DNA of 64,000 nt from CP2-2F sp034436355 (GTDB lineage: Bacteria > Chloroflexota > Anaerolineae > Aggregatilineales > UBA2796), in contig DAOTVQ010000042.1 in NCBI GenBank assembly GCA_034436355.1, positions 69,459 to 133,458 of the forward strand, in the 5' to 3' direction. The translations under genes and the position numbers were made by a program. A model generated the notes under the pieces. The model was not told the DNA's origin and made no database searches. It saw only the letters and a program-made list of their open reading frames with translations. Numbering within the stretch: position 1 is the first letter of the stretch; every line of letters begins with the position of its first letter. Shown here in pieces: positions 8,340-17,293 of the stretch.

Positions 8340-9308
8340 ATGTTAGGGTTGCTGGAAGAGGTGCGGGCATTTTGCCGCGCTGAAGGGCTATTCGCGGGCG
8401 GTGAGCGCGTGCTGGTGGCGGTCTCAGGTGGCGCGGATTCGTTGGCGCTGCTGCATATTTTGAATGCCCTGCGCGCTGATTTGGGCGTTACACTCCATGC
8501 CGCGACATTCGATCATGGGTTGCGCGGCAGGCAGGGCGCAGAAGATGCCGCCTTTGTGGCAAAGATCGCCGCTGCGTGGCAGATTCCCTGCACGGTCGGC
8601 AGCGCGGATGTGCCGCGCTTGGCAACGGCTTGGCGGCTTGGCACAGAGGCAGCCGCCCGCCGTGCGCGTTATGCCTTTCTGCGCGAGACCGCCGCGCAAA
8701 TCGGTGCGGCATGTATCGCCACAGGGCATCACCTTGATGATCAGGCGGAGACGGTGCTGCTGCACGTGATTCGCGGCAGCGGCTTAGCCGGTTTACGCGG
8801 CATTCTGCCACGCAGCGAACGGGAAGGCGTTCGGTTGGTGCGTCCGCTGCTGGCAGTGCCGCACACCGATCTGGTGGGCTATGTGGCGGCGCTTGGCATC
8901 ACACCGTGCGATGATCCCAGCAACGCTGACCTGAACTATGCACGCAACAAGGTGCGCCACGCCATCCTGCCGCTGCTGCGCGAGATTAATCCGTCTGTGG
9001 TGGCGAGTTTGGCGCGCATGGCTGCCACACTCCGCGAAGATTACGCGGCGCTCTTGGCAAGTTTGCCGCCCTATGTGCCGCCCAGCATCCGCCGTGAGGA
9101 GTTCTTAGGCTTGCCGCTGGCACTGCGCCGCCTGTGGCTGCGCGCTGCTGTAGCGCATCTTGCACCTGATCACGAGCTGAGCTTTGAGCGTGTGGAGGCA
9201 GCCATCCGCTTTGTGGAACGCCTGCGAAAAGTGGGCGGTGTTCAGCTTGGCGGTGGGCTATGGCTGCGTGCCAATCCAACGCGGCTGCGCGTCTTGAAAG
9301 AAGGCTGA
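8340..9308 (+). CDS. tilS: tRNA(Ile)-lysidine synthetase TilS
   Basis: Converts cytidine 34 of the CAU-anticodon tRNA-Ile to lysidine using ATP and lysine, so that AUA is read as isoleucine. The PP-loop motif VAVSGGADSLALLHIL (about residues 25-42) and the downstream TGHHLDDQAETVLL and CDDPSNADLNYARNKVRH blocks are diagnostic. At 322 residues it is the short form of the enzyme and lacks most of the C-terminal domain found in E. coli TilS. The ATG is not preceded by a recognisable ribosome site. The gene is divergent from the C39-like gene across about 115 bases. Confidence 0.95.
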   Translation: MLGLLEEVRAFCRAEGLFAGGERVLVAVSGGADSLALLHILNALRADLGVTLHAATFDHGLRGRQGAEDAAFVAKIAAAWQIPCTVGSADVPRLATAWRLGTEAAARRARYAFLRETAAQIGAACIATGHHLDDQAETVLLHVIRGSGLAGLRGILPRSEREGVRLVRPLLAVPHTDLVGYVAALGITPCDDPSNADLNYARNKVRHAILPLLREINPSVVASLARMAATLREDYAALLASLPPYVPPSIRREEFLGLPLALRRLWLRAAVAHLAPDHELSFERVEAAIRFVERLRKVGGVQLGGGLWLRANPTRLRVLKEG

Positions 9309-9515
9309 GCGTAGGCGTTCCGTAGTTGGCGCAGCTTGCTCTGCGCGTTAGAATAAAAAGGGTTGCGAAATTTTTATACCTTTCTGATGAAGTTGCGAGG
9401 CACACAAACGTCCTTTGCTGTAAGATATACTATATAGTGTGAGTAAAATACAGTTTGGGCAACCAGTGTTTTACAAGATCGTCCAATTAAGTTGCACAAG
9501 ATGGTAGCCTAGCCC

Positions 9516-10037
9516 ATGCTGACTTTTCTCTCTGGCTGGAGAAGCATTGACCGTGATGAGGCATTGCTCAAGCACCGTGATCCATCACGTCAAGCAGTCT
9601 TCTTCATTGACAATATGTCCAGCTTGCCGCACCTGCTCGTCGGTCTACCGGTCATTGATGTGTGGCGCAACGGCACGATGGACTTTGAAATAGATAGCCA
9701 CACGGATACCCTCATCCGTGTGAACCACGATACTGATCATGATCTGATTGTGCGTTCTGTGGCACACCTGCTGCTGAGCGGCAGTCAGGCGCAGCCCATC
9801 ATCGCCTATGATGCAACCGCGCATCTCTATCGTCTGTTTCCCGCCTTGCGCGCTGCCGGCGCCTTGATTGCGGCTGATGAGCGCTTAGACGCGCCAACGG
9901 GTGACCGTGTGCTGTTCACACGCGGCGGGTCATTTGCGTGGCGCGATTACGCGCTCGAAGCGCAGACGGCGCAGCTGTTCAACTCGGAAGTGTTGGATGG
10001 CGGCGTGGTGCCAGACCCGGAAGAAATCCCTGAATAG
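9516..10037 (+). CDS. Hypothetical protein of 173 residues
   Basis: I do not recognise a family. The protein is soluble, has no signal peptide or membrane helix, and is acidic at the C-terminus (VVPDPEEIPE). The middle contains LIRVNHDTDHDLIVRSVAHLL. Base composition matches its neighbours. It stands alone: 207 bases separate it from tilS (that gap contains a perfect palindrome ACTATATAGT at 9429-9438 and no gene), and a strong bidirectional hairpin follows it. The ATG at 9516 is the first usable start but has a weak ribosome site. Confidence 0.7.
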   Translation: MLTFLSGWRSIDRDEALLKHRDPSRQAVFFIDNMSSLPHLLVGLPVIDVWRNGTMDFEIDSHTDTLIRVNHDTDHDLIVRSVAHLLLSGSQAQPIIAYDATAHLYRLFPALRAAGALIAADERLDAPTGDRVLFTRGGSFAWRDYALEAQTAQLFNSEVLDGGVVPDPEEIPE

Positions 10038-10039
10038 CT

Positions 10040-10070
10040 CAATGCGCCGAGTTGTTCGCTCGGCGCATTG
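10040..10070. terminator. Bidirectional hairpin terminator between convergent genes
   Basis: A perfect 12-bp stem (CAATGCGCCGAG at 10040-10051, CTCGGCGCATTG at 10059-10070) with a 7-base loop, followed by TTTGTGT on the plus strand. It separates the stop codon at 10037 from the stop of the stomatin gene at 10083 and probably serves both. Confidence 0.8.
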
Positions 10071-10082
10071 TTTGTGTGGCTG

Positions 10083-11060
10083 TTATTGGGTGACGATGCG
10101 GCGCACCTCAGAGACGGGCGGTGTGCCTTCCGCTGCGCTGTGAACACTGCCATTTGCCATCGTGCCAATCACTTTTTGCATGATGGTGGTCAGTTCCATC
10201 GGCAGCACGAACTTGGTCGCCTCGCTGGCGCCGAGCGCCTTCAAGGCTTCCATGTATTGCAACGCCATGGTGTTGGCGTCTACATCTTTTGCCTGTTCAT
10301 AGATGGCTTGCAAAGCAAGGGCAAAGCCTTGTGCGCGCAACACTTGGGCTTGGCGCTCGCCTTCTGCCTTCAGAATTTCGGATTGCTTCTGCCCTTCCGC
10401 CTTCAAGATTTCGGACTGCTTCTGCCCTTCCGCCACCATGATCGCGGACTCGCGCTCGCCGCTTGCCTGCGTCACCATAGCGCGGCGCGTGCGCTCGGCT
10501 GTCATTTGGCGGTTCATCGCGTCTTGCACATCGCGCGGCGGCTCAATCTCACGGATTTCAACGCTGGTCACTTTCAAGCCCCAGCGCTCCGTGATCTCAT
10601 CCAGTTTGACGCGCAGCTTGTCGTTGATTTCTTCACGCTTTGCCAGCACATCATCTAGGGTGATATCGCCGATGACGGCGCGGAGCGTCGTTGTGGCGAT
10701 GTTGAGCGAAGCACTGACCACATTATCAACCTGCAAAATGGAACGCTTAGGATCAACAACGCGATAGTAGACGAGGAAGTCAATGGAGATGGGCGCATTG
10801 TCTTTCGTGATGGCAGTCTGGCGTGGAATCTCAAGGAAGCGTTCGCGCAAATCCACCTTTGCGGCGTTTTCCCAAGGCAGCACCAGCACAATGCCCGGTC
10901 CGCGCACGCCCGCAAAACGCCCAAGCGCAAGGATCACCAAACGCTCGAACTCTGGCACAATGCGGACGGAACGCAGCACAACCAGCAGCAGCAGCAATGC
11001 CAACACCACAATGACAATGGTTGGCAGCTGCTCAACGGTCAGATCGGTTTGTCCTAACAT
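10083..11060 (-). CDS. SPFH-domain membrane scaffold (stomatin/paraslipin type)
   Basis: One N-terminal membrane helix (about 15-33), then an SPFH/Band 7 domain (about 35-200) with VDLRERFLEIPRQTAITKDN and the family signature near EIREIEPPRDVQDAMNRQMT. A charged coiled coil (about 200-270) contains a near-perfect 11-residue repeat, EGQKQSEILKA, encoded by a 33-base DNA duplication at about 10369-10434. The length of 325 residues is usual. Such proteins oligomerise into ring or cage scaffolds at the membrane, often with NfeD. Here the NfeD gene lies just upstream (24-base gap), the standard pairing. Confidence 0.92.
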   Translation of the reverse strand: MLGQTDLTVEQLPTIVIVVLALLLLLVVLRSVRIVPEFERLVILALGRFAGVRGPGIVLVLPWENAAKVDLRERFLEIPRQTAITKDNAPISIDFLVYYRVVDPKRSILQVDNVVSASLNIATTTLRAVIGDITLDDVLAKREEINDKLRVKLDEITERWGLKVTSVEIREIEPPRDVQDAMNRQMTAERTRRAMVTQASGERESAIMVAEGQKQSEILKAEGQKQSEILKAEGERQAQVLRAQGFALALQAIYEQAKDVDANTMALQYMEALKALGASEATKFVLPMELTTIMQKVIGTMANGSVHSAAEGTPPVSEVRRIVTQ

Positions 11061-11084
11061 AGCTACTTTCCTCCAAATCGGTTC

Positions 11085-11765
11085 TCAACGCAGCGCGTCG
11101 TCCTCTTCGCGCAATGCCTTTGCCTCCAGCGGTAAATCGGGCGGCGGTTCAGCCCCCTCAGCAGCAAGGCGCGGTGCATGTTTGTGTTTGGCACGTGCCA
11201 CATAGAGCCGCAAACCTTCTTTGGCAACCACCTGCACATACTCGCCCGCAGGTAACGCCTCATTGCTGTAGGCTGTCCAAAGTTCGCTGTTTACATTCAC
11301 CGTGCCAACGGGATCGAGCGGTTTGACGACGTAGCCAAACGCGCCGCTAAGCAGTTCGTCATCCCCAACCACTGGCTCGCTGGTTTGCTTGCGGTGAAAG
11401 GGCAGCAGCACCAATTGGTAGATGCCAAACGAAATTGCCACTGTGACGCCGATCAAAACAGGCGAGACCAGCATCTCCGTAAAGAGGAATAGCCCACCAA
11501 TCGCCTGCAAGAGCAAGCCAAGCAAGGCGAAACGCGCCCATTCCCGCCGATACAGTGGCAGCAACAGATAGCTTAAGACGCCCGCGCCCAGCAGCACAGC
11601 AAACAGCCAGTTGGTGGCAGGGTTTGCCGCCAGCGCCAGCAACGCACCACCCATCGCAATCGCCGCCAAGATTTCCACAACGCCGGTGCCGGGAATATAC
11701 AGCCCGAAAACGCTTGTCCACAGCCCAACAATCAGCAGTAGGTAGGTAATGTTTGGGTTATCCAA
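11085..11765 (-). CDS. NfeD-family membrane protein
   Basis: Protein of 226 residues with four to five membrane helices in the first 130 residues (starting YLLLIVGLWTSVFGLYIPG), then a soluble OB-fold-like domain (about 150-200: GAFGYVVKPLDPVGTVNVNS, GEYVQVVAKEGLRLYV), the NfeD C-terminal domain. It lacks the N-terminal ClpP-like protease found in long NfeD proteins. It sits directly before the SPFH gene, its known partner family. The start codon is TTG at 11765, with AAAGG about 11 bases before. Confidence 0.88.
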   Translation of the reverse strand: MDNPNITYLLLIVGLWTSVFGLYIPGTGVVEILAAIAMGGALLALAANPATNWLFAVLLGAGVLSYLLLPLYRREWARFALLGLLLQAIGGLFLFTEMLVSPVLIGVTVAISFGIYQLVLLPFHRKQTSEPVVGDDELLSGAFGYVVKPLDPVGTVNVNSELWTAYSNEALPAGEYVQVVAKEGLRLYVARAKHKHAPRLAAEGAEPPPDLPLEAKALREEDDALR

Positions 11766-11903
11766 AGCATCGTTTGCCTTTTCTCACTCGCTTGCCTTTA
11801 ACACGCCTAGCGCTTTGTACACATCTTACCTTTAATTGGGGGCTGAGGGCAAGCAGAAAAGGCATTCGATGCGGCAAAACACCGCAAATTTAGAGAGTGT
11901 TTT

Positions 11904-11941
11904 TGCTCAGCAGGCAGGCTTACACTCCGACCTGCTGAGCA
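11904..11941 (-). terminator. Inverted repeat 40 bases past uvrA
   Basis: A perfect 11-bp inverted repeat (TGCTCAGCAGG at 11904-11914 with CCTGCTGAGCA at 11931-11941) with a 16-base loop lies in the gap between uvrA and the NfeD gene. It would form a stable hairpin at the end of the uvrA transcript, although no T-run follows it on that strand. Confidence 0.45.
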
Positions 11942-11980
11942 GTTTGCCACCTCACACCGCGCACGATGGGCAGCAAGCCC

Positions 11981-14881
11981 TCATTTCACACCCACCAGAT
12001 AGTCTGCCAAGAACTGCCCTGTATAGCTGCGTTCGGTGGCGGCGATCTCTTCCGGTGTGCCAACCGCGATCACCTCACCGCCGCGGTCGCCGCCTTCAGG
12101 GCCCATATCGATCAGCCAGTCGGCAACCTTGATGATGTCTAGGTTATGCTCAATCACCACCACCGTATTGCCTTGATCAACCAGCGCATTCAGCACCCTG
12201 ATCAGGCGATCCACGTCGGCGGCGTGCAGCCCAACGCTCGGCTCATCCAACACATAGAGCGTTTTGCCCGTGCCGCGCTTAGAGAGTTCGCGGCTCAGCT
12301 TGATGCGCTGCGCCTCGCCACCGCTGAGCGTCGTCGCAGGCTGCCCGATCCGAATGTAGCCTAAGCCAACCGCCTCCAAGGTTTGCAGCGGGCGCGCAAT
12401 GGTCGGGAAGTTCTCAAAGAAGCTGATGCCTTCGCTCACAGTCATCGCCAACACTTCGGCGATGTTTTTGCCCTTGTAGCGCACTTGGAGCGTCTCACGG
12501 TTATAGCGTGCGCCGTGGCACACATCACAGGTCACAAAGACGTTCGGCAGGAACTGCATTTCGATCTGCAACTGCCCTTGCCCTTCGCAGTTCTCGCAGC
12601 GCCCGCCCTTCACATTGAAGCTGAAACGCCCGGGCCCATAGCCGCGCACCTTGCTCTCAGGCATTTCGGCAAACAAGTTACGGATGTGATCGAACATCTT
12701 GGTGTAGGTGGCGGGATTGCTGCGCGGCGTGCGCCCGATAGGCGTCTGATCAATGTTGATGATCTTATCCACTGCCTCCAGCCCTTCAATACGCTCATGC
12801 GCGCCCGCCCGTTCGCGTGCGCCGTTTAGCACTTGCGCCAGCCGCTTGTAGAGAATCTCGATCAGCAGCGAGGATTTGCCGCTGCCACTCACGCCGGTGA
12901 TCACGACCAACTTGCCAAGCGGAATATCTACCGAGACATCTTTTAGGTTGTTCTCGCGTGCGCCGCGAATGCTGATCACCTTGCTGTTGCCGTTTCGCCG
13001 CATGGTTGGGATGGCAATGCGCTTGCGCCCGCTGAGATAAGCACCGGTGATGCTCTCAGGGTGCGCCATGATCTGCTCAGGGGTGCCTTCCGCCACAATC
13101 TGCCCGCCGTGCTGCCCGGCGCCCGGCCCTAAGTCCACAATCCAATCAGCAGCGCGCATTGTCTCGTCGTCATGTTCCACAACCAGCAGCGTGTTGCCCA
13201 AATCGCGCATACGCTCTAGGGTGCGGATCAGGCGTGCATTGTCACGCTGATGCAAGCCGATGGACGGCTCGTCCAGCACATACAGCACGCCGGTCAGTTG
13301 GCTGCCGATCTGTGTTGCAAGCCGAATGCGCTGTGCCTCGCCGCCGCTGAGCGTGCCAGAAGCACGCGAGAGGTTCAGGTAATCCAGCCCAACATCAATC
13401 AGGAAGTTGACGCGCTCCCGAATCTCTTTCAGCACCTGATGGGCGATGGTGCGCTCACGGTCGTTCAACACAGCAGGCTGATCAGGGCTGCCACTCAGCG
13501 CAGTTACCCATTCACGCAATTGCAGCATGGAAAGTTTGCCCGCCTCGTAAATGTTCAAGTGATGAATGGTGACGGCAAGCGCTTCCGAGCGCAGGCGTCT
13601 GCCTTCGCAGGCAGGGCAAGGGCGCTCAGACATGAGGCGTTGGTAGCGTTCGCGCATAAAGTCGGAGTCGGTTTGCTCATAGCGGCGTTGGACGGCATGG
13701 CTGACGCCTTCCCAGCGCATTGTCCATTGGCGGGGTGTGCCATCGCTGCCGTTGAAATGAATGGTATAGCGCCGCTCACCAGTGCCATAGAGGATAATCT
13801 CGCGCTGCTTGTCGGTCAGGCTGTGCCATGCCTTGTTGGTTGGCACTTTGTTCTCGCGGGCGATGCTGAGCAAAACCTGCATACTGGCAGAGTCGCTGTC
13901 GGTCGTCCATGCCAGCTCGCTGATGGCACCGTCTTCCAACGCAAGATCAGGGTTCGGCACGATCAGGGTCGGGTCGATCTCTAGGCGCACGCCAAGCCCT
14001 TGGCATTGCGGGCAGGCGCCGTGCGGCGAATTGAACGAGAAGGTGCGCGGCTCAATCTCTGGAAATGAGCCATGCCCGAACACGCACGCCAGCTTCTCGC
14101 TGAACAGCACATCACGCGGCGCGTTCGGATCGCTCACATCGTTGATGATCACGATGCCGTCGCCCATATCGAGCGCCGTCTCGACCGAGTCGGTCAGGCG
14201 TGAGCGTGCCGATTGTGCCTCTTCCCCGTTCGGATCGGCAAAGTGGCGGATGACCAAGCGATCTACCACGACTTCAATGGTGTGCATCTCATAGCGTGCC
14301 AGCTTGATCTCCTCATCCACATCGCGCACTTGACCATCCACGCGCACACGGACGAAGCCCGCCTTTCGCACATCCTCAAAAACCTTCTCGTGCTGCCCTT
14401 TGCGGTCTTTGATGAGGGGCGCCAGCACCTGAATGCGCGTGCCGTCGGGCATCGCCTCGATCTGTTCCACAATTTGCTGTGCGCTCTGCGCCTTTACCTC
14501 TGCGCCGCAGGTTGGGCAGTGCGGCACGCCAATGCGGGCGTAGAGCAGGCGCAGATAGTCGTAAATCTCGGTGACGGTGCCAACCGTCGAGCGTGGGTTA
14601 GCGCTCACGCCGCGCTGATCAATCGAGATGGCGGGCGAAAGCCCCTCGATCTGGTCTACATCGGGCTTTTCCATTTGCCCAACGAACTGCCGCGCATAGG
14701 CAGAGAGGGATTCAACATAGCGGCGCTGCCCTTCAGCAAAGATGGTGTCGAAGGCAAGCGAGGATTTACCGCTGCCCGATAAGCCTGTGATCACGATTAG
14801 CTTGTTGCGTGGAAGTTCAACATTCACGTTCTTGAGGTTGTGTTCGCGTGCGCCACGCACGATGATTTTTTCTTGCACCAT
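11981..14881 (-). CDS. uvrA: Excinuclease ABC subunit UvrA
   Basis: DNA damage-recognition ATPase of nucleotide excision repair, acting as a dimer with UvrB. All expected parts are visible: the first Walker A GLSGSGKSSLAFDTIFAEGQ, Cys pairs CPTC, CPQC and CPAC, first signature LSGGEAQRIRLATQ, second Walker A GVSGSGKSSL, the C-terminal zinc finger CENCEGQG...CDVCHG, and second signature LSGGEAQRIKLSREL with VLDEPSVGLH. The length of about 966 residues is normal. I chose the ATG at 14881 (AGAGGA 12 bases upstream) over an in-frame TTG three codons earlier. It is a single-gene unit. The 282 bases to the next ORF upstream show no feature I can name. Confidence 0.97.
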   Translation of the reverse strand: MVQEKIIVRGAREHNLKNVNVELPRNKLIVITGLSGSGKSSLAFDTIFAEGQRRYVESLSAYARQFVGQMEKPDVDQIEGLSPAISIDQRGVSANPRSTVGTVTEIYDYLRLLYARIGVPHCPTCGAEVKAQSAQQIVEQIEAMPDGTRIQVLAPLIKDRKGQHEKVFEDVRKAGFVRVRVDGQVRDVDEEIKLARYEMHTIEVVVDRLVIRHFADPNGEEAQSARSRLTDSVETALDMGDGIVIINDVSDPNAPRDVLFSEKLACVFGHGSFPEIEPRTFSFNSPHGACPQCQGLGVRLEIDPTLIVPNPDLALEDGAISELAWTTDSDSASMQVLLSIARENKVPTNKAWHSLTDKQREIILYGTGERRYTIHFNGSDGTPRQWTMRWEGVSHAVQRRYEQTDSDFMRERYQRLMSERPCPACEGRRLRSEALAVTIHHLNIYEAGKLSMLQLREWVTALSGSPDQPAVLNDRERTIAHQVLKEIRERVNFLIDVGLDYLNLSRASGTLSGGEAQRIRLATQIGSQLTGVLYVLDEPSIGLHQRDNARLIRTLERMRDLGNTLLVVEHDDETMRAADWIVDLGPGAGQHGGQIVAEGTPEQIMAHPESITGAYLSGRKRIAIPTMRRNGNSKVISIRGARENNLKDVSVDIPLGKLVVITGVSGSGKSSLLIEILYKRLAQVLNGARERAGAHERIEGLEAVDKIINIDQTPIGRTPRSNPATYTKMFDHIRNLFAEMPESKVRGYGPGRFSFNVKGGRCENCEGQGQLQIEMQFLPNVFVTCDVCHGARYNRETLQVRYKGKNIAEVLAMTVSEGISFFENFPTIARPLQTLEAVGLGYIRIGQPATTLSGGEAQRIKLSRELSKRGTGKTLYVLDEPSVGLHAADVDRLIRVLNALVDQGNTVVVIEHNLDIIKVADWLIDMGPEGGDRGGEVIAVGTPEEIAATERSYTGQFLADYLVGVK

Positions 14882-15163
14882 AGCTGCCAAAAATCCTCTG
14901 CCTAGAATGCGGTACAGACGTTAGCGGCTCGGTGGATGAGCCAGTGCCGCGTGTGACATGCCATCCCTAATTGTACACCTGTTCGATTGCGGCGGCAAGG
15001 TTGAGGCGGGAGGCAGCTTGGGAACGCCTTAGCCTGAATGCGTTCCGTACGCCCAGAGACTCCGACTTGCCTTACGTGCTGCCTTGCGCTAGAATGGCGC
15101 GGATCGTGGGCGACAAGCGTATTTGTGGCTTGCCGCGCCTTCGCTTGGGAAACTGTGTGCCGT

Positions 15164-15559
15164 ATGCGTAAGTTATTCGTTGTGCTGGCTGCCAGCCTTG
15201 TTTTTGCGCCGCGCCTTGCCTTGCTCAGCGCAGAGAACGCAGCACGCCAACCCGACTTGCCACCGCATAACGACTTTTTGCCCATAGCGGATGCCCTGCC
15301 ACCTGCCCACCTTGCCCGCACACCACAGCCCGCCCTCATGCTTGGCATCCTTGCCGCTTTTGCCCAGTGGCGCGCTGCGTTCGGTGGCACTGGCACACTG
15401 ACGGCTGGCACAACGCCGTTGCATCACAGCGCGCTGGCTACCTTCCCACGTGCGCTTGGTGTAGCGCCCCACATCGCCCGTGTGATCCTGATCGGCTGCT
15501 GCGGCTATGCAGCGGCACAACCGCGCCGCCGTGCGCCGCCAACCCTACATCCACGCTAA
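15164..15559 (+). CDS. Small hypothetical protein with a signal-peptide-like start
   Basis: Starts MRKLFVVLAASLVFAPRLALL, a plausible signal peptide or membrane anchor, followed by a Pro/Ala-rich stretch, a second hydrophobic segment around residue 110 and a basic proline-rich tail. 131 residues, no family recognised. No ribosome site is evident and the overlapping minus-strand frame is also long, so this could be non-coding. The reason to keep it is its signal-peptide logic and neighbour-like codon use. A small GC-rich hairpin (15573-15587) follows it, before secD. Confidence 0.4.
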   Translation: MRKLFVVLAASLVFAPRLALLSAENAARQPDLPPHNDFLPIADALPPAHLARTPQPALMLGILAAFAQWRAAFGGTGTLTAGTTPLHHSALATFPRALGVAPHIARVILIGCCGYAAAQPRRRAPPTLHPR

Positions 15560-15649
15560 CAGACTTTAGTGTGGCGCGTTGCGCGCCGCACCATGCCTTA
15601 GTTTTTCGCTGAATTCGTTTGAACCAATCTGAAGGGAACTTTGACGCCT

Positions 15650-17269
15650 ATGCAAAGAGGAACTGGTGCATGGCTGGCGATTGTGATCGCCATAGCCGCC
15701 CTTTGCACCTACATGATTCTGCCCAATGCGGGCTTGTTTGGTCGCCCTATTGAAGTGCGCCCCGGTCTCGATATTCAAGGCGGCGTGCGCGTCCTAATGC
15801 GCGCCGATCAAGACGACGTTACGCCCGAACAAATGGAAGAAGTCCGCCGCGTCATTGATCGGCGTGTGAATGCCATTGGTGTGGCGGAACCTATCGTACA
15901 AACCGCCGGCAGCAACCGCATTATCGTGGAACTGCCCGGCATTCAAAATCCCGATGCGGCAATTGACCTCATCCGCCAGACGGCGCTGTTGGAATTTGTG
16001 GACTTTGCCGCCATCGGTGGCTGCACGGCGCCTATGCCGCCGCCCGGCACATACATCCTGACCAACCGTCAGCAGGCACTCCGTGATCAGGCACCTGCTG
16101 CCACAGCAGCGCCTACCGCCGAAGCGACGGCGGAAACAGCCGCTACGCCTGAGGCAACCGCTGAAGCGACGGCGGAAGCGGCTGCCACGCCTGAGGCAAC
16201 GGCAGAAGCGACCGCCGCAGTAACAGCGGAAGCAACTGCTGACCCGACCGCAGCGCCAACCGCTGAAGCGACGGCGGAAGCGGCTGCTACGCCTGAGGCA
16301 ACTGCCGAGCCTACCGCTGAACCAACCCCTGATCCGCAACAGCCGGGCAGCAAGGCAAACCCATTGCTGAACCCTTGCACGAATTTGCCCTTTAACACCG
16401 TCATGACGGGCGCCGGCTTGCGCGATGCCCAAGCACGGTTGGGCGGTCAGACTGGCACGCAGTATGTGGTCGGCTTCGATCTGAACAGCGGCAGCCCCGA
16501 AGCGCAAGCCTTCGCGGCACACACGGGTGCCAACATCGGGCAGCCGCTGGCAATCGTGCTGGATGGCGAAGTGCTGAGCGCACCCACCATTCAAGCCCGC
16601 CTTGATGATGGTGGCGAGATCACGGGCAACTTCACCCGCGAAGAGGCGGTTTCGCTCGCCGTGCAGTTGCGTTCGGGTGCATTGCCCGTCTCGCTCAGCA
16701 TCGAATCGCGTGAGCAGGTGGGCGCAACGCTCGGCGCGGAATCCGTGGCGCAAGCCGTGCGCGCCGGCGCGCTTGGCATCCTGACCATCTTCCTCTTCCT
16801 GATCCTCTACTACCGTGTGGGCGGTCTGGCGGCTGCGCTTGCCTTGATTCTGTTCGGGATGATCAACTTTGCGCTCTACAAATACATCCCCGTGACGCTG
16901 ACGCTCTCAGCCATCACCGGCTTCCTGATCTCGATTGGCTCCGCCATTGACGGCAACATCCTGATCTTCGAGCGCGTGAAGGAAGAGCTGCGCGCCGGGC
17001 GAAAACTCAGCAAGGCGGTTGATCTCGGCTTCTCCCGCGCTTGGACGACCATCCGCGACTCGAACATTTCCACCATCATGATCGCCATGATCCTCTACTT
17101 CTTTGGTGGTCAGTTTGGCGCTAGTGCGGTGCGCGGCTTTGCCATCACCCTGATCATTGGCTTGGTCATCAACCTGTTCACGGCGGTGGTGGTCACCCGC
17201 GTCTTTTTGAATGTGATCCTTGCCATTGGTGGCGAGCGTTTGGCACGCACCAAGCTGTTTGGGCAATAA
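15650..17269 (+). CDS. secD: Protein translocase subunit SecD with an Ala/Thr/Glu repeat insert
   Basis: With SecF it uses the proton gradient to pull secreted proteins out of the SecYEG channel. Six membrane helices: one at the start (WLAIVIAIAALCTYMILPNA) and five in the C-terminal third. The conserved GLDIQGG and VDRRVNAIGV-type block (RRVIDRRVNAIGVAEPIVQ), LDGEVLSAP, the GALGILTIFLF helix and IGSAIDGNILIFERVKEEL are all present. Residues about 147-233 are an insert built of ATAEATPE-like repeats, unusual for SecD, in the large extracytoplasmic region. I favour the ATG at 15650 over TTG at 15641. It is followed after 24 bases by secF in one operon. Confidence 0.95.
   Translation: MQRGTGAWLAIVIAIAALCTYMILPNAGLFGRPIEVRPGLDIQGGVRVLMRADQDDVTPEQMEEVRRVIDRRVNAIGVAEPIVQTAGSNRIIVELPGIQNPDAAIDLIRQTALLEFVDFAAIGGCTAPMPPPGTYILTNRQQALRDQAPAATAAPTAEATAETAATPEATAEATAEAAATPEATAEATAAVTAEATADPTAAPTAEATAEAAATPEATAEPTAEPTPDPQQPGSKANPLLNPCTNLPFNTVMTGAGLRDAQARLGGQTGTQYVVGFDLNSGSPEAQAFAAHTGANIGQPLAIVLDGEVLSAPTIQARLDDGGEITGNFTREEAVSLAVQLRSGALPVSLSIESREQVGATLGAESVAQAVRAGALGILTIFLFLILYYRVGGLAAALALILFGMINFALYKYIPVTLTLSAITGFLISIGSAIDGNILIFERVKEELRAGRKLSKAVDLGFSRAWTTIRDSNISTIMIAMILYFFGGQFGASAVRGFAITLIIGLVINLFTAVVVTRVFLNVILAIGGERLARTKLFGQ
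16092..16350 (+). repeat. Degenerate tandem repeat inside secD (Ala/Thr/Glu/Pro)
   Basis: About 260 bases made of imperfect copies of CCTGAGGCAACCGCTGAAGC and GACGGCGGAAGC units, translating to repeated TPEATAEATAE. The two best copies (about 16144-16200 and 16260-16310) are nearly identical over more than 30 bases. The insert keeps the reading frame. Confidence 0.85.
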
Positions 17270-17293
17270 CCAAGAAAGCGAGAACATACACCC

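Noticed and set aside
11836..12132. Plus-strand 98-residue frame overlapping the end of uvrA
   Set aside because: No ribosome site or domain; its second half is opposite the conserved UvrA C-terminus.
14902..15411. Minus-strand 169-residue frame between uvrA and secD
   Set aside because: Arg/Ala/His-rich with no plausible fold; the plus-strand frame with a signal peptide is the better, though weak, candidate.
15794..16753. Minus-strand frame of 319 residues opposite secD
   Set aside because: Cys/Arg/Gly-rich, produced by the repeat composition; SecD motifs on the plus strand settle the coding strand.
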